Below are positions 32,261-43,240 of a stretch of 64,000 nucleotides of DNA, piece after piece. The notes under the pieces were generated by a model, which worked only from the letters and a program-made list of their open reading frames with translations, was not told the DNA's origin and ran no database searches. Source of the stretch: Roseateles aquatilis (GTDB lineage: Bacteria > Pseudomonadota > Gammaproteobacteria > Burkholderiales > Burkholderiaceae_C); the NCBI RefSeq assembly GCF_002205645.1, contig NZ_NIOF01000006.1:124001-188000 (forward strand), read 5' to 3'. The number at the start of each line of letters is the position of its first letter. Within the stretch, counting starts at the first letter, position 1. The translations under genes and the position numbers were made by a program.

Positions 32261-33169
32261 TCAGCGTCTTCCCGACGACACCAGGATGCCCGCCGCGATC
32301 AGCAGGAAGGCGGCGCCGTGGAACCACGTCGGCCATTCGCCGAGCAGCGCCGCGGACATCAGCGCCGCGAAGACCGGCGTGAGGTTGCCGAAGAAGGCGG
32401 CCAGCGTCGGGCCCGCCCGCGCGACGCCCAATCCCCAGCAGCGGTAGGCGATCAGCGACGGTCCCACCGCCACGTAGACCAGTGCCAGACCCAGCGGCCA
32501 ACCCCACCGCACCGGCGGCACGCCGGCGAGCTGCTCCAGCCCCGCCGAAGCCCATCCGAACGTCAGCCCGAACAGCATCTGCGCCATCAGCAGCGCGGCC
32601 CAGTCCCAGTCCGGGCGCTGGCCGCCCTGCATGTGGGCCGGCGGGCGCGCCAGCAGCCAGCTATAGAAGGCCCAGCTCAGCACCGCGAGCAGCATCAGCA
32701 GGTCGCCCTGGACGAACTGCACCTGCGCCAGCCGCTCCAGGTGGCCGCGCGAGATCACCAGCGCCACGCCGCCCAGCGACAGCAGCGCGCCCAGCAGTTG
32801 CCGGCGCGTCGGCCAGACGCGATAGAGCAGGGCGCCGATGGCCAGCATCCACACCGGCAGGCTGGCGGCGATCAGCGTCACGTTGAGCGCGGTGGAGCTG
32901 TGCAGCGCCTGGTACTGCAGCGCGTTGTAGCAGCCCATGCCCAGCAGCCCGGTCAGCGCGAAGTAGCCCCAACGGCTCCGCAGCGGGGTCAGGTCTTGCA
33001 GCAACGCGCGCGCCAGTGGCACCAGCAACGCGAAGGCCAGCGTCCAGCGCATCGCGTTGAGCAACAGCGGCGGCACCAGCGCGCTCACCGAGCGACCCAC
33101 CACCGCGTTGCCGGCCCACAGCAGCGGGGGCAGCGTCAGCATCAGGGCCAGGCGTGGGGACAGCGTCAT
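32261..33169 (-). CDS. EamA/DMT-family transporter
   Basis: A 302-residue protein with ten hydrophobic segments (PPLLWAGNAVVGRSVSALVP in TM1, NALQYQALHSSTALNVTLI at TM3-4, a second repeat with LSWAFYSWLLARP). The end AGPTLAAFFGNLTPVFAALM plus the last TM is typical of EamA exporters. It is distinct in sequence from the EamA gene at 29979. The ATG at 33169 was chosen for the family start; an upstream frame looks non-homologous. Divergent from the quinone reductase gene. Substrate unknown. Confidence 0.88.
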   Translation of the reverse strand: MTLSPRLALMLTLPPLLWAGNAVVGRSVSALVPPLLLNAMRWTLAFALLVPLARALLQDLTPLRSRWGYFALTGLLGMGCYNALQYQALHSSTALNVTLIAASLPVWMLAIGALLYRVWPTRRQLLGALLSLGGVALVISRGHLERLAQVQFVQGDLLMLLAVLSWAFYSWLLARPPAHMQGGQRPDWDWAALLMAQMLFGLTFGWASAGLEQLAGVPPVRWGWPLGLALVYVAVGPSLIAYRCWGLGVARAGPTLAAFFGNLTPVFAALMSAALLGEWPTWFHGAAFLLIAAGILVSSGRR

Positions 33170-33278
33170 GGGGCGATGCGCGCGCGGCGATGCGCGTCGG
33201 ACGGGAGGCTGGCACGATAGCGGGATTCGCGGCGTCAGGGGATGTCGCGGGTGACACCCCCACGTGAGGAGAACCCTG

Positions 33279-34241
33279 ATGAGCGACAGAGCTGTGCGCA
33301 TCTCGCAACCCGGCGGCCCGGAGGCGATGCGGATCGAGGCGGTGGACGTCGGCGATCCCGGCCCTGGCGAGATCCGCATCCGCCACGTCGCCGTGGGCCT
33401 GAACTACATCGACATCTATCACCGCAGCGGCGTCTATCCGCTGCCGATGCCGGCGGGCCTGGGCATGGAGGGCGCGGGCATCGTCGAGGCGGTGGGCGAC
33501 GGCGTCGCGCACCTGAAGGTCGGCGACCGCGCCGCCTATGCCAGCCAGCCGATCGGCGCCTATGCCAGCGCCCGCGTGATGCCGGCGCGCTGCGTCGTGC
33601 CGCTGCCGGACTTCCTCAGCTTCGAGCAGGGCGCCGCGATGATGCTCAAGGGCATGACGGTGCAGTACCTGTTGCGCCGCACGCTGCCGCAGGCCGGCCT
33701 GCAGCCCGGCGATCACGTGCTGTTCCACGCCGCGGCGGGCGGCGTCGGCCTGATCGCCTGCCAGTGGGCGAAGGCGCTCGGCCTGCGGCTGATCGGCACG
33801 GCGGGCAGCGACGCGAAGTGCCGCCTGGCGCTCGACCACGGCGCGGACGTGGCGATCAACTACGCGACCGAGAACGTCGCCGATCGCGTCAAGGAGATCA
33901 CCGGCGGGCAGGGCGTGAAGGTGGTGTACGACTCGGTCGGCGCCTCGACCTGGGAGGGCTCGCTGGCGAGCCTGCGGCCGTTCGGGCTGATGGTCAGCTT
34001 CGGCAACGCGTCCGGCGTGGTGGCACCGGTGCCGCTGAGCGCGCTGTCGGCCAAGGGGCTTTACCTGACGCGGCCGTCGCTGTTCGTGCACCTGACGTCG
34101 CAGGAGGCCACGCGCGAGATCGCCGGGGACCTGTTCAAGATCGTCGAGAGCGGGGCGGTGAAGATCGAGGTCGAGCAGCGTTATCCGTTCGACGAGGTCC
34201 AGCGGGCCCATCGCGAGATGGAGGCCCGCACGACCACCGGC

Positions 34242-34262
<21 letters not shown>
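33279..34262 (+). CDS. NADPH:quinone oxidoreductase (zeta-crystallin type)
   Basis: A 327-residue medium-chain reductase without structural zinc. The N-terminus [20 protein letters not shown] leads to [20 protein letters not shown], then the NADPH-binding [20 protein letters not shown]. It ends TGSGVLLV, the usual QorA-type close. These enzymes reduce quinones with NADPH. GAGGAG precedes the ATG at 33279. Its last 21 bp overlap the end of the convergent histidine kinase gene. Confidence 0.92.
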
Positions 34263-35981
<1,719 letters not shown>

Positions 35982-36187
35982 GGAGGGCCGCGCCGCGTGG
36001 TTACGTTCTGTCGCAGCGGATTGTCGCCGCCGGGCGTGACCTGTCCATCGTGGGCTATGCCTATTCCGTCACGTCCGCCCCGCAGGCGTGGCGGGCGAAG
36101 CGAGGCGCGTCGGCCACCGGGCCGCCGGGTGGTCGGGCGCCCTGGACATGGCGCGGCGTGTCGCGGGACGCGCCGCGCCGGGCACGC

Positions 36188-36685
36188 TCAGCCGCGCTTG
36201 ACGCGGCGCAGCTCGTCCCAGATCAGCAGGACGGCGCCGACGGTGATGGCGCTGTCGGCGATGTTGAAGGAGGGGTAATACCAGCCGGCCCAGTGCAGCT
36301 GGATGAAGTCGACCACGTAGCCGTGCAGCAGCCGGTCGACGACGTTGCCGACGGCTCCGCCCAGGATCAGGCTGAGCGCCCACGCGAATTGCTTCTGGTG
36401 GCCGTGGCGGCGCAGCAGCCACACGATGAAGACCGTCGCCGCGGCGCCCAGCGCGACGAAGAACCAGCGCTGCCAGCCCGACGCGCCGGCCAGGAAGCTG
36501 AAGGCCGCGCCCGTGTTGTGGACCCGCACCAGGTTGAAGAACGGGAAGACGTAATGGCTGTCCCCGTACTGGAACGAATGCAGGATCAGGACCTTGGTGA
36601 ACTGGTCGGCCAGGATCACCAGCAAGGCGATCGCCAGCCATTGGATCAGGCGGTTGTGGGACGGGGCGGAGGACTTGGTGGCCAT
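36188..36685 (-). CDS. lspA: lipoprotein signal peptidase (signal peptidase II)
   Basis: A 165-residue, four-TM aspartic protease that removes prolipoprotein signal peptides. [41 protein letters not shown] and [15 protein letters not shown] carry the two catalytic Asp (in NVVDR and FNIAD). In many Burkholderiales lspA directly follows ileS. Here ileS is almost 9 kb away on the same strand, so the usual ribF-ileS-lspA run is interrupted. Confidence 0.96.
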   Translation of the reverse strand: MATKSSAPSHNRLIQWLAIALLVILADQFTKVLILHSFQYGDSHYVFPFFNLVRVHNTGAAFSFLAGASGWQRWFFVALGAAATVFIVWLLRRHGHQKQFAWALSLILGGAVGNVVDRLLHGYVVDFIQLHWAGWYYPSFNIADSAITVGAVLLIWDELRRVKRG

Positions 36686-36800
36686 GGATGCAGCAGACGG
36701 CGCGGCGGTGCGCGGACCCGGAAGGCGCGCCCTGGGAGCGCGGAACCCTGGACTGTAGCGCCGACGGCGTCCCCCGCCGTGCGGCTACAGTGCGGCGCTG

Positions 36801-38219
36801 ATGAGACTGCGCCTGAAGATTCTCCTGCTGGCCATCCTGCCGCTGGTCGCGTCGCTGCTGCTGATCGCGGTGGCGGTGCGGCAGCAGGAGCGGGAGCTGC
36901 TCGCCCGCGAGCACGCCGCCGTGCAGCGCGCCTACATGGACGCGCGCCGCGACGAGCTGCGCCATTACGTCGAGCTGGCCGTCAGCACGCTGCAGCCGCT
37001 CTACGACCGGGCGCCGCAAGGCAGCCCGGCCGAGGTCGACCGCGACAAGCGCGAGGCGCTGCGGCTGCTGTCCTCGCTGGACTACGGCGAGGACGGCTAC
37101 TTCTTCGTCTACGACCTGCAGGGCCGGGTGCTGATGCACTCGCGCCAGCCGGAGCTGGTGGGGCGCGACCTGTGGGGCCTGCGCGACCCGCTCGGGCGGC
37201 CCACGATCCAGCAACTGGTCGGGCAGGCCAAGGCCGGCGGCGGTTATGTCGACTACCAGTGGCGCAAGCCGTCGACCGGGGACATGGCGCCCAAGCTCGG
37301 CTACGTCGTCGCGATGGAGCGCTGGAACTGGATGCTGGGCACCGGGCTGTACCTGGACGGCATCCGCGCCACGCTGGAGCAGCTCGACCGCGAGGCGCAG
37401 GCCAACATCGCCCAGACGATGTGGTGGATCGCGGCGATCGCGGTCTTCGGCGTCGCGCTGATCAGCGCCAGCGCGCTGGCGCTCAACCTCAGCGAGCACC
37501 GCCAGGCCGAGGCCAAGTTGCGCGCGCTGGCGCACCAGGTCGTGCGCTCCCAGGAGGACGAGCGCGCCCACCTGTCGCGCGAGCTGCACGACGGCGTGAG
37601 CCAGACGCTGGTCTCGACCAAGCTGCTGATCGAATCGGCGCAGCAGGCCGGCTCCACCGCGTTGCTGCCGCGCGCGCTGGCCCGGCTCAACGACAGCCTG
37701 ACCGAGGTGCGCGGGCTGTCGCACCGGCTGCGGCCGGCGCTGCTCGACACGCTGGGCCTGCCGGCGGCGCTGGAGCACCTGGCGCGCGAGTTCGACGAGG
37801 CCGGCGCGGCCTCGGTGGCGATGCGCGTCGTCGGCACGCCGCGCGAGCTGCCCGAGCTGCTGAACACGGTGCTCTTCCGCGTCGCGCAGGAGGCGCTGAC
37901 GAACGTGGTGAAACACGCCGGCGCGGCACGCGTCGAGCTGTCGCTGGAGTTCCTGCCCCACCCGTCCGGCGGCGAGGCGCGCGGGGAGGGCGGCGACGTG
38001 CTGCTGCGGGTGCTCGACGACGGCGCCGGCTTCGACGCCGACGATGCCGAACGACGCGACCCGCATCACGGCATCGGCCTGCGCAACATGCGCGAGCGCA
38101 TGGCCTCGGTCGGCGGCGCGCTGGACCTGCAATCGAGCCCCGGCCACGGCACGCAAGTCGAGGCGACGGTATCGGCGGCGGCGATCCGTCGCCTGGCGCG
38201 AGACAATCCCGCCCCATGA
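36801..38219 (+). CDS. Cache-domain NarL-type sensor histidine kinase
   Basis: A 472-residue kinase. TM1 is at about 5-25. A periplasmic Cache domain spans 35-195 (YGEDGYFFVYDLQGRVLMHS, then YVVAMERWNWMLGTGLYLDG) and TM2 is at 207-228. The HisKA_3 phosphoacceptor is H263 in LSRELHDGVSQTLVSTK. The HATPase reads FRVAQEALTNVVKHAGAARV, DDGAGF and HHGIGLRNMRERM. Cache domains of this sort often bind small carboxylates. Its stop overlaps the response regulator start (ATGA), and cstA follows, so a role in sensing the CstA substrate is inferred. Confidence 0.92.
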   Translation: MRLRLKILLLAILPLVASLLLIAVAVRQQERELLAREHAAVQRAYMDARRDELRHYVELAVSTLQPLYDRAPQGSPAEVDRDKREALRLLSSLDYGEDGYFFVYDLQGRVLMHSRQPELVGRDLWGLRDPLGRPTIQQLVGQAKAGGGYVDYQWRKPSTGDMAPKLGYVVAMERWNWMLGTGLYLDGIRATLEQLDREAQANIAQTMWWIAAIAVFGVALISASALALNLSEHRQAEAKLRALAHQVVRSQEDERAHLSRELHDGVSQTLVSTKLLIESAQQAGSTALLPRALARLNDSLTEVRGLSHRLRPALLDTLGLPAALEHLAREFDEAGAASVAMRVVGTPRELPELLNTVLFRVAQEALTNVVKHAGAARVELSLEFLPHPSGGEARGEGGDVLLRVLDDGAGFDADDAERRDPHHGIGLRNMRERMASVGGALDLQSSPGHGTQVEATVSAAAIRRLARDNPAP

Positions 38220-38875
38220 GTCCCGAGAGCCCGTCCGCCGCCGCGCCGATCCGCATCCTGTTGGTCGACGACCACCCGCTGGTGCGCGAGGGCCTGCGCT
38301 CGCGGCTGCAGGGCGAGGCGCGCTACCTGGTCGTCGGCGAGGCCGGCGGCGTCGAGGAGGCGATGGTGATGCTGGTCTCCACGCAGCCGCAGGTGGTGCT
38401 GCTGGACGTCGGCCTGAAGGGCCAGAACGGCATCCAGCTGGCGCAGGCCATGCTGGAGCGCGTGCCCGAGCTGCGAGTGCTGATGTACAGCATGTACGAC
38501 AACCCGGAGTACGTGCAGCGCGCGCTGCAGGCCGGCGCGCGCGGCTACGTGCTGAAGGACGCGCCGGCGGGCGAGATCGTCGCGGCCATCGACGCGGTCG
38601 CGGCGGGGGGCACGTTCCTGAGCCCGGGTGTGTCCAAGCGCATGTTCCGCAGCCAGCAGCCGCGTCCGATCCTCTCGCCGCGCGAGAGCGAGATCCTCTC
38701 CGCCCTGGGCCGCGGTGAGTCGAGCAAGCAGATCGCCCGCGCGCTGGACCTGTCCGTGAGGACGGTGGAGACACACCGCCAGAACATCAAGCGCAAGCTG
38801 GAGCTCGAAGGCCAGGCGGAGCTGATCCGCTATGCGGTCGAGCATGCGCGCGGGCTGCATCGTGACGATGCCTGA
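38216..38875 (+). CDS. NarL/LuxR-family response regulator
   Basis: A 219-residue regulator. The receiver domain has the acidic pair in ILLVDDHPLVREGLRSRL, the phosphoacceptor D64 in VVLLDVGLKGQNGIQL, and the conserved Lys in GYVLKDAP. The C-terminal LuxR helix-turn-helix is LSPRESEILSALGRGESSKQ followed by IARALDLSVRTVETH. It is translationally coupled to the Cache kinase. The probable target is the downstream cstA-ybdD pair. Confidence 0.93.
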   Translation: MSPESPSAAAPIRILLVDDHPLVREGLRSRLQGEARYLVVGEAGGVEEAMVMLVSTQPQVVLLDVGLKGQNGIQLAQAMLERVPELRVLMYSMYDNPEYVQRALQAGARGYVLKDAPAGEIVAAIDAVAAGGTFLSPGVSKRMFRSQQPRPILSPRESEILSALGRGESSKQIARALDLSVRTVETHRQNIKRKLELEGQAELIRYAVEHARGLHRDDA

Positions 38876-39030
38876 CCGCTGACCGCGGGTTTCCACTTAA
38901 GCGATCCCACGTCGGCCCCCTAGTCGGTCCGACGGATGTGCGATCGCGCGCGGAAACGGAAACTGCCGGTCGCAAGACAAGCCGCGCGCCAGGACTCGAC
39001 GAGACGGTGCGCCCATAAAAGGAGACATCG

Positions 39031-41109
39031 ATGTCGAACTTGAGTCGCCACCTCGCCTGGGCGGGCGTGGCCATCCTCGGGGCGTTCGCCCTGGCCACCG
39101 TCGCGCTCGCGCGCGGCGAAGCGGTGAGCGCGTTGTGGGTCGTGGTGGCCGCGATCTGCGTCTACCTGATCGGCTACCGCTACTACAGCCTGTTCCTGGC
39201 GACCCGGGTGCTGGGCCTGGACCCCACCCGCCAGACCCCCGCCTGGAAGCACAACGACGGCCTGGACTTCGTGCCCACGCACAAGTACGTGCTGTACGGG
39301 CACCACTTCGCCGCGATCGCCGGCGCCGGCCCGCTGGTCGGCCCGGTGCTGGCCGCGCAGATGGGCTATCTGCCGGGGCTGCTGTGGATCCTGGCCGGCG
39401 TGATCTTCGCCGGCGCGGTGCAGGACTTCATCGTGCTGTTCATTTCCACGCGCCGCGACGGCCGCTCGCTGGGCGACCTCGTCAAGCAGGAGATGGGCAC
39501 GGTGCCCGGCGTGATCGCGCTGTTCGGCGCCTTCATGATCATGATCATCATCCTGGCGGTGCTGGCGCTGATCGTGGTGAAGGCGCTGGCCGGATCGCCG
39601 TGGGGCACGTTCACCGTGGCGGCGACGATCCCGGTCGCGCTGTTCATGGGCGTCTACCTGCGCTTCATCCGTCCGGGCCGCATCGGCGAGGTCTCCATCA
39701 TCGGCTTCGTGCTGCTGATGCTGGCCATCGTCGGCGGCCAGTGGGTGCACGAGAGCCCGGCCTGGGCGCCGCTGTTCACCTACGACGGCAAGGCGCTGAC
39801 GTGGATGCTGATCGGCTACGGCTTCGTCGCCGCCTCGATTCCGGTGTGGCTGCTGCTGGCGCCGCGCGATTACCTGTCGACCTTCCTGAAGATCGGCACC
39901 ATCATCGCGCTGGCCATCGGCATCGTGATCGTCGCGCCGCCGCTGCAGATGCCCTCGTTCACCCAGTTCGCCGCCGGCAACGGCCCGGTCTGGTCGGGCA
40001 ACCTGTTCCCGTTCCTGTTCATCACGATCGCCTGCGGCGCGGTGTCGGGATTCCACGCGCTGATCAGCTCGGGCACCACGCCCAAGATGCTGGACAACGA
40101 GGTCAACGCGCGCTTCATCGGCTACGGCGGCATGCTGGCCGAGTCCTTCGTGGCGGTGATGGCGCTGGTGGCGGCGTCGTGCATCGACCCGGGCGTCTAC
40201 TTCGCGATGAACAGCCCGGCCGCGCTGGTGGGCTCGACGCCCGAGGCGGTCGCGGCGACGCTGTCGACCTGGGGCTTCGTGATCACGCCGGACATGCTGG
40301 TGCAGACCGCCAAGGACGTCGGCGAGAACACCATCCTCGCGCGCGCCGGCGGCGCGCCGACGCTGGCGGTGGGCATGGCCCACATCCTGCACCAGGTGAT
40401 CGGCGGCAAGGCGATGATGGCCTTCTGGTATCACTTCGCGATCCTGTTCGAGGCGCTCTTCATCCTGACCGCCGTCGACGCGGGCACGCGCGCCGGCCGC
40501 TTCATGCTGCAGGACCTGCTGGGCACCTTCGTGCCGGCGCTCAAGCGCACCGAGTCGCTGCCGGCCAACCTGATCGCCACCGGCCTGTGCGTGGCGGCGT
40601 GGGGCTACTTCCTGTACCAGGGCGTGGTCGATCCGCTGGGCGGCATCAACACGCTGTGGCCGCTGTTCGGCATCGCCAACCAGATGCTGGCCGCGGTGGC
40701 GCTGCTGCTGGGCACGGTGGTGCTGTTCAAGATGAAGAAGGACCGCTACGCCTGGACGACCATCCTGCCGGCGGCCTGGCTGCTGATCTGCACGATGACG
40801 GCCGGCTGGCAGAAGATCTTCAGCGCGGACCCGAAGGTGGGCTTCCTGGCGCATGCCTCGAAGTACGCCGACTCGCTGGCGGCGGGCCAGGTGCTGGCGC
40901 CGGCCAAGAGCCTGGAGGCGATGGAGCGCGTGATCTTCAACGACCGCCTGGACGCGGCGTTGTGCGCGCTGTTCATGTTCGTCGTCGTCAGCGTGCTGGT
41001 CTACAGCGTCAAGGCCGTGCTCAAGGCGCGCGCCGAGCGCAAGCCCACCGTGCACGAGACCCCGTTCGAGCGCATGCCCGAAGGCGCCACGGCGGGCGGC
41101 CATGCTTAA
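39031..41109 (+). CDS. cstA: CstA-family carbon-starvation/pyruvate transporter
   Basis: A 692-residue membrane protein with many hydrophobic segments. Signatures are DFVPTHKYVLYGHHFAAIAG, GPLVGPVLAAQMGYLPGLLW, and CGAVSGFHALISSGTTPKML. ITAVDAG-like FILTAVDAGTRAGRFMLQDL and GIANQMLAAVALLLGTVVL follow. E. coli CstA and BtsT import pyruvate and, for CstA, also peptides. AAAAGGAG lies before the ATG at 39031. The two-component pair upstream suggests ligand-controlled expression. The stop overlaps ybdD by 8 bp. Confidence 0.95.
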   Translation: MSNLSRHLAWAGVAILGAFALATVALARGEAVSALWVVVAAICVYLIGYRYYSLFLATRVLGLDPTRQTPAWKHNDGLDFVPTHKYVLYGHHFAAIAGAGPLVGPVLAAQMGYLPGLLWILAGVIFAGAVQDFIVLFISTRRDGRSLGDLVKQEMGTVPGVIALFGAFMIMIIILAVLALIVVKALAGSPWGTFTVAATIPVALFMGVYLRFIRPGRIGEVSIIGFVLLMLAIVGGQWVHESPAWAPLFTYDGKALTWMLIGYGFVAASIPVWLLLAPRDYLSTFLKIGTIIALAIGIVIVAPPLQMPSFTQFAAGNGPVWSGNLFPFLFITIACGAVSGFHALISSGTTPKMLDNEVNARFIGYGGMLAESFVAVMALVAASCIDPGVYFAMNSPAALVGSTPEAVAATLSTWGFVITPDMLVQTAKDVGENTILARAGGAPTLAVGMAHILHQVIGGKAMMAFWYHFAILFEALFILTAVDAGTRAGRFMLQDLLGTFVPALKRTESLPANLIATGLCVAAWGYFLYQGVVDPLGGINTLWPLFGIANQMLAAVALLLGTVVLFKMKKDRYAWTTILPAAWLLICTMTAGWQKIFSADPKVGFLAHASKYADSLAAGQVLAPAKSLEAMERVIFNDRLDAALCALFMFVVVSVLVYSVKAVLKARAERKPTVHETPFERMPEGATAGGHA

Positions 41110-41338
41110 GCAGGCCGCCGCGGCGGCCGAGGCCGCGCTCTCGACGGCCTCGGATCTGCTGCAGGCGGGCCGCTACATGGCGCGCGGCGTGCGGCAGCAA
41201 CTGGTCGGTGCCGACTACGGCGCCTACCTAGCGCACATGGCCCGCACGCATCCGGACCAGGACCCGATGACGTACGAGGCGTTCTTCCGCGAGCGCCAGG
41301 AGGCGCGCTTCAACTCGCGCACCGGCCGCTGCTGCTGA
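41102..41338 (+). CDS. ybdD: YbdD/YjiX-family (DUF466) small protein
   Basis: A 78-residue protein of the YbdD/YjiX family, nearly always encoded next to CstA or BtsT. YLAHMARTHPDQDPMTYEAF leads to the conserved FFRERQEARFN and a Cys pair at the C-terminus (GRCC). It is thought to help the transporter. It overlaps cstA by 8 bp; a terminator follows. Confidence 0.92.
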   Translation: MLKQAAAAAEAALSTASDLLQAGRYMARGVRQQLVGADYGAYLAHMARTHPDQDPMTYEAFFRERQEARFNSRTGRCC

Positions 41339-41361
41339 CGCGCGACCCGCCATCGCTCCGC

Positions 41362-41392
41362 GCGACGAGGCCCTTCGGGGCCTCCGTCGTTT
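41362..41392 (+). terminator. terminator-like hairpin after ybdD
   Basis: AGGCCC-TTCG-GGGCCT (41368-41383) is extended by GCGACG/CGTCG with one bulged base, then GTTT. It marks the end of the cstA unit and the start of the rearranged region. Confidence 0.65.
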
Positions 41393-41486
41393 CCGCGCCT
41401 CGCGCCATCACGCGGCGGTGTCACGTCGCCACTCCGCCCACCGCCAGATCCGTCGACTGGCGATGAAAGCGGTGTCTCGCGGCAGG

Positions 41487-41966
41487 GACGCGGCGATCGC
41501 GCGTTATGAGGAGCGTCTGCGATGGGCCGCGGAGCGTGCCGCTCCGGCACGCGTGGACGTGCTGATCGAGCCGATCAATCCGCATGACATGCCGGGCTAC
41601 CTGCTGCAACGGCAGGACGAGGCGCATGCGATCGTCGAGCGCATCGGCGCGACGAACCTGAAGGTCCAGATGGACCTGTACCACTGCGAGCGCGTCGAGG
41701 GCGATGCCGCCGCACTGATCAGGCACTGGCTGCCGACGGGCCGCGTCGGACACTTCCAGATCGCCGGCGTGCCGCACCGGCACGAGCCGGACGAAGGCGC
41801 GCTCGACTGGCGAGGCGCGCTCTCCGCGATCGACGAGATCGCGGCGGCGACGGGATGGGAGGGGTGGGTGGGCTGCGAGTACCGGCCGCGTCGAGGCCTC
41901 GAACCGGGTGGTACCTCCGGGGGCCTGGCATGGATGCGAGCGGTACCCGATGGCGCGTGGATCTGA
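41487..41966 (+). pseudogene. hyi: 5'-truncated hydroxypyruvate isomerase fragment
   Basis: This is the C-terminal half of a second hyi. From DAAIARYEERLRWAAERA onward it parallels the complete copy at 43241 from about residue 115 to the end, including LIEPINPHDMPGYLLQRQDE, MDLYHCERVEGDAAAL and WVGCEYRPRRGLEPGGTS. The first half, with the opposite side of the TIM barrel, is absent, and no start fits. Several amino-acid differences from the complete copy show it is a different allele, not a fresh duplication. It is read open from upstream, but a functional enzyme is unlikely. Confidence 0.8.
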
Positions 41967-42025
41967 GGAATCGGCGCTTGAGCGCGTCGCCCCCAGCCGC
42001 TTCTCAAGCAATCCAGGAGCGTCCG

Positions 42026-42799
42026 ATGTTCCCCAGTCATTCATCGGCCGGTCTCGCTTCGACGGGGCCTCTCTCGAACGAGGATGCGGCATCCTCGACG
42101 GCGGTGCACGATCCGCGCGCGAACCGGGTCTTTCTTCGCGGCCTTGACGATCCGGCGCTGAGTCCGCGAGCCAGGGCCTGGTTGGAGGAGATGCGAAACG
42201 GCAACTGGCCCGCGCGTCCGGCGCAAGGGCTGCTCATGGCGGCGTTGGCCCAGGCGGTCGTCGAGCTGCCGGGCTTTCCGAGCGATGCGGGCCTGTGCGT
42301 CGCCGATTTCACGGGTGCATCGGACAAGTGCTTCGCGTGCTCGAAAGGCCCTGACGATCGATATGTGCTGCTCGTGACGACCGCTCGCCTCGACCAGCGG
42401 GCCGGCTATCGCGTCGGCACTCGACCGGGGGTTTTCGATGAACGACGGCCGCCAGGTTTCCCGGAGGGGTCGGACGGATTTTTCCGGGCGTTGATCGCCG
42501 TGATGGGCCGGCATCTGCAGCCGTTGCTGGACACCCTGCCGGGCGACCCCGGGTCTCGACTTGAGCGCCTGCGGACGCTGGCGTTTCGCCAGATGGCGCA
42601 ATGGCGGCCGAGTCACGTCGATGAACTCGCGCGCGATGCGCCGCGCTCGGCCACGTGGCTGCCCGCGCCCGTCGCGTTGGGCTACATCGATCCGGACAAA
42701 CTCATCGACCGGCTGCTTCGCGAGACGCCGGCCGATGGCCTGGACGCATGGAACGACGCACCCAGAGGCGGAGCGCGGTCCATGGGACCGCCTCCCTGA
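42026..42799 (+). CDS. orphan hypothetical protein
   Basis: A 257-residue protein with no family I recognise. The first about 40 residues are Ser/Ala-rich and polar (MFPSHSSAGLASTGPLSNED). The middle contains VADFTGASDKCFACSKGPDD, then YVLLVTTARLDQRAGYRVGT. A helical C-terminal part follows (FFRALIAVMGRHLQPLLDTL, IDPDKLIDRLLRETP). AGGAGC precedes the ATG at 42026. Base composition looks lower in GC than the neighbours. It occupies the slot between a hyi fragment and an ileS fragment, which the protease gene fills in the second copy. Cargo of foreign origin is likely. Confidence 0.65.
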   Translation: MFPSHSSAGLASTGPLSNEDAASSTAVHDPRANRVFLRGLDDPALSPRARAWLEEMRNGNWPARPAQGLLMAALAQAVVELPGFPSDAGLCVADFTGASDKCFACSKGPDDRYVLLVTTARLDQRAGYRVGTRPGVFDERRPPGFPEGSDGFFRALIAVMGRHLQPLLDTLPGDPGSRLERLRTLAFRQMAQWRPSHVDELARDAPRSATWLPAPVALGYIDPDKLIDRLLRETPADGLDAWNDAPRGGARSMGPPP

Positions 42800-42820
42800 A
42801 ACCGCCGGGACGCGCGGGCG

Positions 42821-43105
42821 TCAGGCCACGCGTCGGGTCTCGCCGTCGCCGAACAGGTTGCTGTCGCAGCGTCCGCAGAGGCCCGGATGCGCCGGATTGG
42901 CGCCCACGTCGTCGCGGTAGTGCCAGCAGCGCTCGCACTTCTGGTGCCGCGACGGCGTCACGGTGACGCTCAACTCGTCGGCCGCCACGACCGAAGCGGC
43001 CGACGTGATCAGCACGAACTTCAGGTCGTCGCCCAGGCTGCTCAGCAGCGCCAGGTCCTGGGCATTCACGCCCAGCGTGACCTCGGCCTGCAGCGACGAG
43101 CCTCG
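42821..43105 (-). pseudogene. ileS: detached 3' fragment of ileS
   Basis: A minus-strand segment encodes about the last 92 residues of isoleucyl-tRNA synthetase: [20 protein letters not shown], then the zinc finger [18 protein letters not shown] with CGRC, ending GETRRVA. It is homologous to the true ileS end at 45584 but diverged in both DNA and protein (for example ADELSVTV against ADALSITV), so it is another allele. Homology stops abruptly at about 43103. It is not attached to any synthetase body. Confidence 0.88.
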
Positions 43106-43240
43106 CGCTGCGGGCACCTCGGGACGTACTCGCTGGAGTGGTCGACAGGCTCGTCAACCGTTTGATCTGTGAGGAACTTCAAGGGCCCCACGGGGCGTCG
43201 GAGGCTTCCGGCCAGCCGCCGGCGCGGTGACACTTGCGAC

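Noticed and set aside
38920-41103. 727-codon minus-strand frame over cstA
   Set aside because: His/Arg/Gln-rich shadow opposite cstA; the plus strand matches CstA over its full length.
41418-41966. The hyi fragment as a complete functional enzyme
   Set aside because: It lacks the first half of the barrel present in the copy at 43241, and its own first residues have no homology.
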